Assembly: GCA_964582225.1 (NCBI GenBank) | Contig: CAZORA010000006.1 | Coordinates: 45,073 to 109,072 of the forward strand | DNA length: 64,000 bases | Direction: 5' to 3' | Origin: Dokdonella_A sp964582225 | GTDB lineage: Bacteria > Pseudomonadota > Gammaproteobacteria > Xanthomonadales > Rhodanobacteraceae | Part shown: in pieces, positions 20,028 through 28,844 of the stretch | Position numbering within the stretch: the stretch's first letter is position 1 | Layout: every line of letters starts with the position of its first letter | Notes under the pieces: model-generated | The model's database searches: none | Told to the model about the DNA's origin: nothing | Seen by the model: the letters and a program-made list of their open reading frames with translations, nothing else | Position numbers and translations under genes: made by a program

Positions 20028-21020
20028 TCAGCGACTGGCTGGCGCGGACGCGGCCGTGCTGGCGCTGTCCGCTGCGCTCGCGGGCGCTTCATTGGCGGGT
20101 GGGACTGCGTTCACGGCGCGAACTGGCAGCGGCACGTTGCAGAGCTCGATCTTGCCGGCCGGGTGTCGATACCAGGCGTCGCGCCGATTGCGCCGCGATT
20201 CGACCAGGGCGGCGAACGTTGGGGTGTCCGTGCGCAACACTTCGAGCGGCGTGCGTTTGTCTTCAGGAACTTCGGACGCGAGGCGGATCGACTTGATCGG
20301 CACGCGCTGGGTGAAATGCTCGTAGAAGCCCAGTGGGCCGCTGCCCCGAGGCAGGGCGGACAGGAGCTCCACACCCTGCAGCACACGTCCGACCAGGGCC
20401 ACGTTGCGGTCGAGCTGGCGCGGCGCCTGCCCGATGACGACGTAGAGCTCGGCGCCGCTGCCGGTTTCCTCGCCATCATCGCGGCCGACGCCGAGCATGC
20501 CATAGCAGTGGGCGAGCCAGGTCTTGCCGGAAACAGGATCGCGGGCCGCCGGCATGCCGGTGCTGAAGCCCACCTGCGGCGCGTACACGTCGCCGTCGGG
20601 AAGGTGCGTAAAGGGCAACGCCGGATCGATCGCGCGCTCGAACTCCGGCGCGAGCGTCGCGCTCGCGTTGCCGAGCTCACGCGCCTTGGCGGGGTTCTCG
20701 GCGTCCGGATCGCCCCACTGGGTGACGAAGTTGTCCTGCACGCGGAGCACCGCGAGCCCGTCGAAATAGTGCTGGCGGACGAGAACCTTGATGTTGGCGA
20801 CGTGCAGCGGCGCGAACGCGGGTGCGAGTTCGATCACCACCCGCCCGGTGGGGAGCTCCATGTAGAGCGTCGACTGCGGATCCGTCCGGCGCCAGTCCCT
20901 CGCGGTGGAGGCGTCGAGCACCTCTTGCATCGTTGGCGCCTTGGCTGTCGCCGCGCCCGCGTCGGCACGCAGCGGTAGACAGGCGCCGAGCGTCAGGGCG
21001 AGCGCGAGGGCGGTTTTCAT
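20028..21020 (-). CDS. Cyclophilin-type peptidyl-prolyl cis-trans isomerase, exported
   Basis: This 330-residue protein begins MKTALALALTLGACLPLRADA, a Sec signal peptide, so a periplasmic isomerase is expected. The ATG at 21020 gives a proper signal sequence, which an upstream ATG would mask. The cyclophilin core includes LPTGRVVIELAPAFAPLHV, YFDGLAVLRVQDNFVTQWGD and CYGMLGVGRDD; a long acidic insertion lies between the substrate-binding segments. The tail is a low-complexity Ala/Ser/Pro stretch. The divergent active site means isomerase activity should not be taken for granted. It sits between the PHB depolymerase and DUF1800 genes on the same strand. Confidence 0.83.
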   Translation of the reverse strand: MKTALALALTLGACLPLRADAGAATAKAPTMQEVLDASTARDWRRTDPQSTLYMELPTGRVVIELAPAFAPLHVANIKVLVRQHYFDGLAVLRVQDNFVTQWGDPDAENPAKARELGNASATLAPEFERAIDPALPFTHLPDGDVYAPQVGFSTGMPAARDPVSGKTWLAHCYGMLGVGRDDGEETGSGAELYVVIGQAPRQLDRNVALVGRVLQGVELLSALPRGSGPLGFYEHFTQRVPIKSIRLASEVPEDKRTPLEVLRTDTPTFAALVESRRNRRDAWYRHPAGKIELCNVPLPVRAVNAVPPANEAPASAADSASTAASAPASR

Positions 21021-21075
21021 GGTCGGGCTTCCGCGGTTAACCGCAGCCAGCATAGCCCGGCGAAGGCTGCGCCGC

Positions 21076-22320
21076 TCAGCGATCGAAGCGGCGGATGAAG
21101 CGACGTACTTGCGGATACACCTCGTTGCGCCAGCGCCGGCCGCTGAAGATGCCGTAATGGCCGGCGCCCTCGACCTCCAAGTGCTCGCGCCGCGCGTCCG
21201 GCACGCTGCGGCAGAGATCGTGTGCCGCGCGCGTTTGACCGAGGCCGGAGATATCGTCGAGCTCGCCCTCTACGGTCAGGATCGCGGTGCGCCGAATCGT
21301 CTCCGGCGCTACCCGCTCGTCGCCGACCCGCCAGCCTCCTCGCGGCAGGAGCTGCTCCTGGAACACGACCCGGATGGTGTCGAGATAGAAGCGCGCCGGC
21401 ATGTCCAAGACGGCGTTGTATTCATCGTAGAAGCGACGGTGCGCTTGCGCGTCCTCGAGGTCGCCGCGACAGAGGTTGCGGTAGAAGTCCCAGTGCGCGC
21501 TGAAATGACGGCTGGGGTTCATGGCGACGAAGCCTGCGTGCTGCAGGAAGCCCGGATACACCTTGCGCCCCTTGCCCGGATAGTTGGGCGGCACGTCGAA
21601 GACGACGTTGGTCTCGAACCACGAGTAGGGTTTGGTGGTGGCAAGATCGTTGACCTGCGTCGGGCAGCGGCTGGGGTCGATCGGCCCGCCCATCAGGGTC
21701 AGCGAACGCGGGGTCGGCTCGCCTGCGCTGGCCATCAGCGAGACCGCCGCCAGTACCGGCACGGTTGGCTGACACACCGACACTACGTGCAGCTCCGCCG
21801 CGCCGAGCTGGCGCATGAAGGAGCGCATCAGGTCGACGTAGTCGTCGAGGGAGAAGCTGCCCTGCGCCTGCGGCACCATGCGCGCGTCGATCCAGTCGGT
21901 GATGTAGACGTCGTGATCGCGCAACAGAGTGCGCACGGTGTCGCGCAGCAGGGTTGCGTGGTGGCCGGAGAGCGGTGCGACCACCAGCACCAGCGGATCC
22001 TCGCGCAGCGCCTGCAGCGCGCGGGGCTCGTCGCTGCAGCGCTTGAAGTGGATCAGGTTGCAAAATGGCGTCGGCTGCACCAGCTCTTCGATCACCGCCG
22101 CCTCGTGCTCGTGGGCGAGCACGCGGTCGATGCCGAAGGGAGGCTTTTGGTAGTCCTTGCCGAGCCGGTAGAAGAGTTCACAGCCGGCCGCCATGCGGCC
22201 GACGCCAAGCAGTCCCGCGAACCAGCTGTCGACGTTGCCAAGGGCTTGCGCGGCGGCGCCTGACCAGTCGACCCAGGGGTGGAGAAACGCGCGATTGGCT
22301 TCGTGCAGGTGATAAAGCAT
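21076..22320 (-). CDS. phaZ: Intracellular polyhydroxyalkanoate (PHB) depolymerase
   Basis: This 414-residue alpha/beta hydrolase degrades intracellular PHB granules. The nucleophile motif is SVCQPT with Cys183, the same position and Cys-for-Ser nucleophile as the Ralstonia eutropha PhaZ1 group. Family hallmarks YITDWIDARMVP (about residue 139), GGPIDPSRCPTQVN and the catalytic His in GAGHYGIFSG near the C-terminus are present. No signal peptide is present, consistent with a cytosolic granule enzyme. No pha synthase genes lie in the window. Hydroxybutyrate released here could pass through acetoacetate to the acetoacetate-CoA ligase. Confidence 0.93.
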   Translation of the reverse strand: MLYHLHEANRAFLHPWVDWSGAAAQALGNVDSWFAGLLGVGRMAAGCELFYRLGKDYQKPPFGIDRVLAHEHEAAVIEELVQPTPFCNLIHFKRCSDEPRALQALREDPLVLVVAPLSGHHATLLRDTVRTLLRDHDVYITDWIDARMVPQAQGSFSLDDYVDLMRSFMRQLGAAELHVVSVCQPTVPVLAAVSLMASAGEPTPRSLTLMGGPIDPSRCPTQVNDLATTKPYSWFETNVVFDVPPNYPGKGRKVYPGFLQHAGFVAMNPSRHFSAHWDFYRNLCRGDLEDAQAHRRFYDEYNAVLDMPARFYLDTIRVVFQEQLLPRGGWRVGDERVAPETIRRTAILTVEGELDDISGLGQTRAAHDLCRSVPDARREHLEVEGAGHYGIFSGRRWRNEVYPQVRRFIRRFDR

Positions 22321-22491
22321 CGGTTGTCTTGAGGTGAATCGATCTGCGCCGGGTGCCGGCAGCGGAGCAATGTAAACCCTTTTGTCAACGCTGCGAAGGT
22401 GAGGATCGGCACGGTCAAGCGGGCTTGGTCGATGTCAGAATGTCCGGCCCGGCCGTCTGCATCCGCAGCGGCGACCCGCAGGAGTCAAGGC

Positions 22492-24429
22492 ATGCGATGG
22501 CCCCCCACGCTGCGCGCCGGCCGAGTTGGCCTCATCTTCTTCTGGAGCTTCGCTGCCCTCATGACCAGCGCATTTGCCCAGCTGCCGCCGCCGCTCGACG
22601 TTGCCTATCCCGGCACGATCCAACTACAGGTGGACGCCACCGACCTCGAGCACCGCGTATTTCGTGTCCACCAGGAAATCCCTGTCGCTCCCGGTCCGCT
22701 GACCTTGCTGTATCCGCAGTGGGTGCCGGGCGGGCACTCGCCGCGCGGGCCGATCGACAAGCTGTCCGGGCTCGAGATCCGTGCCGGCGACGCACGCATC
22801 GAGTGGCGGAGGGATTCGATAGAGGTCTCCGCATTCCACCTGCAGGTGCCCCCCGGCGTCACCGCGATCGAGCTCGATTTCGAGTTCCTCTCACCGATGG
22901 ACGCAGCTCAGGGCCGGCGCATGATGACGCCGGATATGCTGAATCTGCAGTGGAATATGCTGGCCCTCTATCCCGCAGGCCACTACGCTCGTCGGGTGCA
23001 GGTCGAGCCCAGCGTGCGCCTGCCGCCGGGCTGGAAGTTTGCCAGCGCTCTGGACCTTGCTGCCGAGCAGAGTCCGAACCAACCAGACGCTACGGGACTG
23101 GTGCGCTTTGCAGCGATCGATTTCGATACCCTGGTCGATTCGCCGCTGTTCGCTGGGCGTCACTTCAAGCGGCTGGAGCTCGGTGGTGGAGCCGCGCCGG
23201 TGTATCTCAATATCGTCGCCGACGAGGCGGCTGATCTGGAAATTGAGCCGCCGCAGCTCGAGGTACACCGCAATCTGGTGGCCCAGGCGCGCGCGTTGTT
23301 CGCCTCTGCGCACTATGACCACTACGATTTCCTGCTCGCGCTGAGCAGCCAGCTCGGTGGCATCGGTCTGGAGCACCATCGATCGAGCGAGAACGGCACG
23401 CCGCGCGGCTATTTCACCGAGTGGGCTCAACATGCACCAGGTCGCGACCTGCTGGCACACGAGTACACGCACTCCTGGAACGGCAAGTTCCGGCGTCCGG
23501 CCGGGCTCGCCACGCCCAATTTCAACGTGCCGATGCGCGGCGATCTGCTCTGGGTCTACGAGGGCCAGACCCAATACTGGGGCCTGGTGCTGGCGGCCCG
23601 TTCGGGGCTTTGGAGCGAAGAGGAAGCGCGCGAAACGCTGGCGCAGGTCGCCGCGACCTACGCCGACAACCGTCCCGGGCTCGGCTGGCGCAACATTGCC
23701 GACACCACCCGCGACCCGGTCATCGCCCAGCGCCGCCCGAAGCCCTATCGCAGCTGGCAGCTGAGCGAGGACTACTACAGCGGCGGCCAGCTGGTCTGGC
23801 TCGCGGTCGACGCGAAGCTGCGCGAGCTATCTCGCGGTAGACGCTCACTGGACGATTTCGCGCGCGACTTTTTCGGCGTCGACGACGGTGCCTGGACGGT
23901 CCGTCCCTACGAGCTCGAGGACGTGATCGCGGTCCTGAATGCGGTCGCGCCCTTCGACTGGGCTGCGTTTCTGAGCGAGCGGATCGACGCCCGCGCGCCG
24001 CCGCTCGACGGCCTCACCGCAAGCGGCTGGCGGCTCGCCTGGAGCGAGCGGCAGAGCGCCTTCCAGAAAAGCGTGGAGACCGATCGCAAGGTCATCGATC
24101 ACAGCTTCTCGATCGGCTTCTCAGTCGCTTCCGACAGCGGCCGGCTGAGCGATGTGCGCTGGGATGGGCCGGCCTTTCGCGCCGGGCTGGCAAGCTCGGT
24201 CAACCTGGTCGCGATCAACGGCCGTGCCTGGAGTCCCGCCCGCTTGGCCGCGGCCATCCGCGCGGCCAAGGGTGGTGCGGAACCGATCGAGGTTCTGGTG
24301 CGCGACGGCGAGGAATACCGGAGCCATCGCGTCGACTACCGCGACGGGCTGCGCTATCCGCACCTGGAGCGAATTGCCGACGCTCCCGACCGTCTCACCG
24401 AGATCCTCGCGCCGCGCAAGCTGCGCTGA
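22492..24429 (+). CDS. M61 family (glycyl aminopeptidase-like) metallopeptidase, exported
   Basis: This 645-residue peptidase begins MRWPPTLRAGRVGLIFF with a signal peptide ending near ALMTSAFAQ. The ATG at 22492 has a GGAG ribosome binding site; upstream in-frame ATGs would hide the signal. The zinc-binding HEYTH motif is at about residue 323 with the downstream Glu in WVYEGQTQYWG. An N-terminal beta domain precedes it, and a C-terminal PDZ domain (about residues 545-620, with WDGPAFRAGLASSVNLVAINGRAW) follows. It is expected to be a periplasmic aminopeptidase. It converges on the ccm genes and has no obvious operon partner. Confidence 0.9.
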   Translation: MRWPPTLRAGRVGLIFFWSFAALMTSAFAQLPPPLDVAYPGTIQLQVDATDLEHRVFRVHQEIPVAPGPLTLLYPQWVPGGHSPRGPIDKLSGLEIRAGDARIEWRRDSIEVSAFHLQVPPGVTAIELDFEFLSPMDAAQGRRMMTPDMLNLQWNMLALYPAGHYARRVQVEPSVRLPPGWKFASALDLAAEQSPNQPDATGLVRFAAIDFDTLVDSPLFAGRHFKRLELGGGAAPVYLNIVADEAADLEIEPPQLEVHRNLVAQARALFASAHYDHYDFLLALSSQLGGIGLEHHRSSENGTPRGYFTEWAQHAPGRDLLAHEYTHSWNGKFRRPAGLATPNFNVPMRGDLLWVYEGQTQYWGLVLAARSGLWSEEEARETLAQVAATYADNRPGLGWRNIADTTRDPVIAQRRPKPYRSWQLSEDYYSGGQLVWLAVDAKLRELSRGRRSLDDFARDFFGVDDGAWTVRPYELEDVIAVLNAVAPFDWAAFLSERIDARAPPLDGLTASGWRLAWSERQSAFQKSVETDRKVIDHSFSIGFSVASDSGRLSDVRWDGPAFRAGLASSVNLVAINGRAWSPARLAAAIRAAKGGAEPIEVLVRDGEEYRSHRVDYRDGLRYPHLERIADAPDRLTEILAPRKLR

Positions 24430-24548
24430 TCGCTTGCCAGTGGAAGTTGCACTCGCGCCGCACACGCTCTTCTGACGCGCGTTGGCGGCGGCAGCTGGAT
24501 GGCGCTCGTCGTGGCGCCGCTGCAGGAAACGGGTGCAGTGTCGGAGCC

Positions 24549-25004
24549 TCAGTTGGTCGAGGCGGGCTTCTCGTGCTCGACGGTCTTGGCCTTGGCGATC
24601 GCGTCGGCAACTTCCTTCGGCATGTAGGTTTCGTCGTGTTTGGCCAGCACTTCGGTGGCGACGAAGCGACCGTCGTGAATCGCACCGGTGGCGACGATGC
24701 TCTGCCCCTCGCGGAACAGGTCGGGCAGGATGCCGGTGTACTCGACCGGCATCTCGTGGAAGCGGTCGGTCACCACGAAATCGACCTTGAGCGAGTCGCT
24801 CGCGCGGCGGATCGAGTGCTCCAGCACCACGCCGCCCAGCCGAAACCGCGCCTCTGCCGGCGCCTGTCCGGCTTCGACCTCGCTCGGCGAGTAGAGATAG
24901 GTCATGTTCTGCTGCAGCGCCAGCACGGTCAGACCGGCGGCAGCGGCGACGGCCGCCAGTACCAGCGAGATCACGATCAGCCGGCGTTTGCGGAGGGGGG
25001 TCAT
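24549..25004 (-). CDS. ccmE: Cytochrome c maturation heme chaperone CcmE
   Basis: This 151-residue membrane-anchored periplasmic protein carries covalently bound heme for c-type cytochrome assembly. It has one N-terminal helix (residues 9-30) and an OB-fold domain with RFRLGGVVLEHSI and the heme-binding LAKHDETYMP motif (His123, Tyr127). It overlaps the ccmD gene by 4 bases and is the last gene of a ccmABCDE run. ccmF, ccmG and ccmH do not follow; a convergent peptidase gene does. Confidence 0.95.
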   Translation of the reverse strand: MTPLRKRRLIVISLVLAAVAAAAGLTVLALQQNMTYLYSPSEVEAGQAPAEARFRLGGVVLEHSIRRASDSLKVDFVVTDRFHEMPVEYTGILPDLFREGQSIVATGAIHDGRFVATEVLAKHDETYMPKEVADAIAKAKTVEHEKPASTN

Positions 25005-25177
25005 GGTTGCGGTCGGTTCCTTGATTGGCGGCGCCTGAAGCGTCCACGCAGGGTGCTGACGATGCGCCGCCGCTCGGCGAGCGGTGCCAGCGCGTCGATT
25101 CCGAGCACGAGCAGGAACGCCGCATAGGCGCCCCATACATAGGTCGCGTAGCCGCCCATTGCAAGGAAGTCAGCCAC
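25001..25177 (-). CDS. ccmD: Heme exporter protein CcmD
   Basis: This 58-residue single-pass membrane protein is needed for release of holo-CcmE from CcmABC. The segment ADFLAMGGYATYVWGAYAAF is the typical CcmD start, followed by a hydrophobic helix and a basic cytoplasmic tail. A GTG start at 25177, overlapping the ccmC stop by 8 bases and preceded by a GAGG, gives the usual length. Confidence 0.88.
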   Translation of the reverse strand: MADFLAMGGYATYVWGAYAAFLLVLGIDALAPLAERRRIVSTLRGRFRRRQSRNRPQP

Positions 25178-25952
25178 GGGCCTGCGCCTCGCTTGCATCT
25201 GCCGGCGCGGTGTCGGCGACAACCGCGCGCACCCAGTCCTTGCCGCCGTCGATCTCGAGCAGGCCGCTGCGGGTTCGCACCAGGAGCGTGCCGAAGAACC
25301 AGAAGTGGGTGGCCAGCGCGAGCAACAGCAGCGGCCACAGCATGGAGGGATCGATGTGCGAGGGCCCCAGCAGGCGTACCGTCGAGCCCTGATGCAGCGT
25401 GTTCCACCAGTTGACCGAGAAGTGCACGATGGGCAGGTTGACTATGCCGACGATGGCGAGAAAGCCGGCCGCGCGCGCCGCCTGACGGCGATCCTCGACG
25501 GCGTGGTAGAGACCCATCACGCCGAGAAACAGGAACAACAACACCAGCTCCGAGGTCAGGCGCGCGTCCCAGGTCCACCAGGTGCCCCACATCGGCTTGC
25601 CCCACAGCGAGCCGGTGATCAGAGTGATCGCGGTGAAGGCCGCGCCGGTGGGCGCGCTGGCCATCGCCAGCACTTCGTTGAGCTTGATTCGCCAGACCAG
25701 CGCGATGAAGGCGTTGGCGGCCATGAAGAAATAGGCGAACAGGCTCATCCAGGCGCAGGGCGCGTGAATGAAGAGGATGCGGTAGGCCTCACTTTGCTGG
25801 TAGTCGGCCGGTGCCACCACCAGGCCGCCGTAGAGGCCGACCGAGCCGAGCGCCAGCGCGAGTCCGTAGCACCAAGGCGTGAGCAGACCTGCGAGGCGGT
25901 AGAAGGTCGGCGGTGAGCCGAGCTTGTGAAACCAGTAGACGAGCACGTTCAT
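25170..25952 (-). CDS. ccmC: Heme exporter protein CcmC
   Basis: This 260-residue polytopic membrane protein presents heme to CcmE. The tryptophan-rich WGTWWTWDARLTSEL motif and flanking His residues (FIHAPCAWMS and VHFSVNWWNTLHQ) are intact. The reading frame stays open far upstream through ccmB in another frame; the ATG at 25952 gives normal family length and overlaps the ccmB stop by 4 bases. Confidence 0.95.
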   Translation of the reverse strand: MNVLVYWFHKLGSPPTFYRLAGLLTPWCYGLALALGSVGLYGGLVVAPADYQQSEAYRILFIHAPCAWMSLFAYFFMAANAFIALVWRIKLNEVLAMASAPTGAAFTAITLITGSLWGKPMWGTWWTWDARLTSELVLLFLFLGVMGLYHAVEDRRQAARAAGFLAIVGIVNLPIVHFSVNWWNTLHQGSTVRLLGPSHIDPSMLWPLLLLALATHFWFFGTLLVRTRSGLLEIDGGKDWVRAVVADTAPADASEAQARG

Positions 25953-26650
25953 GACAGTGAAATCCTGAGCGCGGCCGCACAGGCCAGCGGCGCGATCACC
26001 GTCGTGGCGACCAGCGCGGCAGCCAGCCAGAGCAGCGGCGCAGCGTACGCCACGCCGATTTGCGCGGCGTCGCAGGCACCGGCACCGAAGATCAGCACCG
26101 GCACATACAGCGGCAGTACGAGCAGGGCGAGCAGCATACCAGAGCGGTGCATGCCGACCGTGAGCGCGACGCACACCGCGCCGATCAAACTGAGCAGCGG
26201 CGTCGCCAGAAGCAGCGCCGCCAGCAGCACCCATCGCACCGTCGGCGGCAGGAACAGGAGCTCGCCGAGCAGCGGCGCGATCAGCAGCAGCGGCAGAGCG
26301 GTGGTCAGCCAGTGCACCGCGATCTTGCAGCCGAGCAGGAGCGCGAGCGGATGTGGTGACAGCACCAGCTGTTCGAGCGAGCCATCCTCGTAGTCGCTGC
26401 GAAACAGCGTGTCGAGCGCCAGCAGGCTGGCGAGCAGCACGGCGACGAACACCACGCCCGCGGCGATCCGGCGCAGCGGCTCGGCCTCGGGGCCGAGCGC
26501 GAGCGGAAACAGCGCCACCACCATCAGCGCGAACAGCACCGGGTTCAGGGCGTCGCCGCGCCGGCGCCAGACCAGCAGCAGGTCGCGGCGGATCAGCGCG
26601 AGGCAAGCTGCCGGGGTCGAGCCGCCCGTCACGACGATGTCTCCGCGCAT
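25949..26650 (-). CDS. ccmB: Heme exporter permease CcmB
   Basis: This 233-residue membrane subunit of the CcmAB ABC transporter drives release of holo-CcmE. Six hydrophobic helices are apparent. Family features include RRDLLLVWRRRGDALNPVLF at the N-terminus and DYEDGSLEQLVLSPHPL near residue 90. It overlaps ccmA by 22 bases upstream and ccmC by 4 downstream. Confidence 0.94.
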   Translation of the reverse strand: MRGDIVVTGGSTPAACLALIRRDLLLVWRRRGDALNPVLFALMVVALFPLALGPEAEPLRRIAAGVVFVAVLLASLLALDTLFRSDYEDGSLEQLVLSPHPLALLLGCKIAVHWLTTALPLLLIAPLLGELLFLPPTVRWVLLAALLLATPLLSLIGAVCVALTVGMHRSGMLLALLVLPLYVPVLIFGAGACDAAQIGVAYAAPLLWLAAALVATTVIAPLACAAALRISLS

Positions 26651-27303
26651 GCCTCGGGGTAGCCGGTGGGCGCATGCAGCGGCAGCCGCCGCGGCGCGCC
26701 CGAGGTGTAGGCGTAGGCGCCATGCGAGGTGACCAAGGCTGCGCCGCCGCGAGCGGCATGCTCTTCGAGCAGCCGGTTGACGAGGCGGATACCCTCGCGA
26801 TCGAGATTGGCGTAGGGCTCGTCGAGGAGCCAGAGCGCCACCGGCGCCAGCAGCACGCGGGCGAGCGCCACGCGCTTCTTCTGGCCGGCCGAGAGCTGGC
26901 GCACCGGCACGTCGGCATAGCCATCGAGGCCGACTTGGCGCAGCGCCGCCTCGGGATCGATCCCGAGGCGCAGGCCGCGCAGGCCGGCACTGAAATCCAG
27001 GTTCTCGCGTGCCGTGAGTTCGGGCTTGAGGCCGCCGGCGTGGGAGAGCAGGGCCACTTCCGGCGACAGCAGGGCCAGCGTGAGGGGCTGCCCACGCAGG
27101 CGGATTTCGCCTGCGCTCGGCGCGAGCAGGCCCGACAGCAGGCGCAGCAGGGTGCTCTTGCCAGCGCCGTTGTCGCCTTCGACCAGCACCGTTTCGCCGG
27201 CCTGGAGAACGAAATCCAGCGGGCCGAAAACGGGTTCGTCGTTGCGGGCGAAAGACAGCGCGCGCACTTCGAGCAGCGCGGCCGGGGCGGAAGAAGCGTT
27301 CAT
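26629..27303 (-). CDS. ccmA: Heme exporter ATP-binding protein CcmA
   Basis: This 224-residue ABC ATPase has Walker A GDNGAGKST near residue 42, the signature LSAGQKKRVALARV and Walker B LWLLDEPYANLD. It supplies ATP hydrolysis for the CcmABCD complex. It is the first gene of the ccm run. The distal ccmFGH genes, which complete heme ligation in this system, are absent from the window and must be elsewhere. Confidence 0.94.
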   Translation of the reverse strand: MNASSAPAALLEVRALSFARNDEPVFGPLDFVLQAGETVLVEGDNGAGKSTLLRLLSGLLAPSAGEIRLRGQPLTLALLSPEVALLSHAGGLKPELTARENLDFSAGLRGLRLGIDPEAALRQVGLDGYADVPVRQLSAGQKKRVALARVLLAPVALWLLDEPYANLDREGIRLVNRLLEEHAARGGAALVTSHGAYAYTSGAPRRLPLHAPTGYPEACAETSS

Positions 27304-27347
27304 GCGGCGCGCATGCTAGCAGCCCGCCGCCGCTCCGGCCCGCAGGC

Positions 27348-28793
27348 TCAGCGCTTCTCCGTTGCGAGCTGACCGCCGAGGCGACTGTGACGTCGCCCGT
27401 AGCCGAAATAGACGAGCAGGCCGAACACGGTCCAGGCGCCCATCAGCGCCCAGTTGTGCGCGGTCATGGTCGAAAGCAAGATCAGGCAGCTTGCGATTCC
27501 GGCCAGGCAGACCAGCGGCGCGAACGGAATGCGGAACGGTCGCGGCAGCTCGGGCAGCGTGTGCCGCAGGACCCAGACTCCGGCGCACACCGCCGCAAAC
27601 GCGATCAGGGTGCCCATCGAGGTCAGCTCGCCGAGCACGTCGAGCGGAAACACCGCCGCCAGCAGTGCGATGCCGAAGCCGGTGATCAGTGTATTGATGT
27701 GCGGGGTGCGGTATTTCGGGTGGATCTTCGTGAAGACCGGCGGCAGCAATCCGTCACGGCCCATGATCATGAAGATCCTCGGTTGACCGATGATCATCAC
27801 CAGGACCACCGAAGACAGGCCAATCAGAGCGCCGATCTCGACCACGATGCGCAGCCAGCGGAGCTCGGCGTGGGTCGCTACGGCGGTCACCACCGGCTGG
27901 TCGGTGCCGAGCAGGCCATAGGGCGTGAGCCCCGTCATCACCGCCGCCATGGCAATGTAGAGGACGGTGCAGATCAGCAGCGAGCCGAGCATGCCGATCG
28001 GCATGTCGCGCTGCGGATTGCGCGATTCCTGCGCTGCGACCGAGGTAGCCTCGAAGCCGATATAGGCGAAGAACACCATCGCCGCACCGCGCAGCACGCC
28101 GTCCCAGCCGAACTTGCCCGGGCCCTCGTTGGCGGGGATGAAGGGCTCCCAGTTGGCGGCGTCGACGTAGCGCCAGCCGGCGACGATTACGATCACGATC
28201 AGGAAGACCTTGAGTACCACCATGGCATTGTTGGCCGAGGCGGACTCGCGGATGCCGACGTAGCAGAGCGCGGTCAGCGCCAGCACGATGGCGGCTGCCG
28301 GCAGGTTCATGATCGCGCCGGTAGCGTGCAGCTGGCTGTCCAGCGGCGCGCTGACCAGCGCCGCTGGCAGGTAGATGTCGAAATGTTCCAGCAGGCTCAG
28401 GAAATAGCCGGTCCAGCTGACCGCGACCGCCGACGCCGAGACGCCGTATTCGAGCACCAGCATCCAGCCGATGAACCAGGCGGCCAGTTCGCCCAGCGTC
28501 GCGTAGGTGTAGGAATAGGCGCTGCCCGAGACCGGCACCATGGCGGCAAATTCCGCGTAGCAGAGCGCGCAGAAGGTGCAGCAGATGGCGGCGAACACGA
28601 AGGACAGGATGATCGCCGGGCCGGCGTGTTCTGCGGCTGCCTGGCCGGTGATGACGAAGATGCCGCCGCCGATCACCGCGCCGATGCCGAGCGCGGTCAG
28701 GCCCCAGGGTCCGAGGGTGCGGCGCAGGTCGAGGCTGTCCGCCTCGCGCTGGCTGGCGAGCGGGTGCTTGGTAGCGAGCAACTGCTTGAGCAT
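27348..28793 (-). CDS. APC-family amino acid permease (copy 1)
   Basis: This 481-residue transporter has 12 to 13 predicted membrane helices in the APC superfamily, closest in appearance to cationic amino acid transporter/YfnA-type permeases. Conserved segments include LGIGAVIGGGIFVITG in helix 1, SGSAYSYTYATLGELAAWFIGW, FFAYIGFEATSVAAQESRNPQRDMP and IGQPRIFMIMGRDGLLP. The substrate cannot be fixed from sequence. It lies 51 bases downstream of a clear paralogue, and the pair looks like a tandem duplication. Confidence 0.88.
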   Translation of the reverse strand: MLKQLLATKHPLASQREADSLDLRRTLGPWGLTALGIGAVIGGGIFVITGQAAAEHAGPAIILSFVFAAICCTFCALCYAEFAAMVPVSGSAYSYTYATLGELAAWFIGWMLVLEYGVSASAVAVSWTGYFLSLLEHFDIYLPAALVSAPLDSQLHATGAIMNLPAAAIVLALTALCYVGIRESASANNAMVVLKVFLIVIVIVAGWRYVDAANWEPFIPANEGPGKFGWDGVLRGAAMVFFAYIGFEATSVAAQESRNPQRDMPIGMLGSLLICTVLYIAMAAVMTGLTPYGLLGTDQPVVTAVATHAELRWLRIVVEIGALIGLSSVVLVMIIGQPRIFMIMGRDGLLPPVFTKIHPKYRTPHINTLITGFGIALLAAVFPLDVLGELTSMGTLIAFAAVCAGVWVLRHTLPELPRPFRIPFAPLVCLAGIASCLILLSTMTAHNWALMGAWTVFGLLVYFGYGRRHSRLGGQLATEKR

Positions 28794-28844
28794 GGGGAGT
28801 TCCGGCGGGACGGGGAAACGCGGCGGCGCGTGGGCCGCCGCGGC

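Noticed and set aside
22321..22420. TTGACA-like box upstream of phaZ as a promoter
   Set aside because: A TTGACA is present on the minus strand but no acceptable -10 lies 16-18 bases away, so I did not call it.
25953..27095. Extending CcmC upstream in its open frame to 641 residues
   Set aside because: The extra part overlaps ccmB and ccmA in another frame and reads as Arg/Ala-rich text; CcmC is normally about 250 residues.
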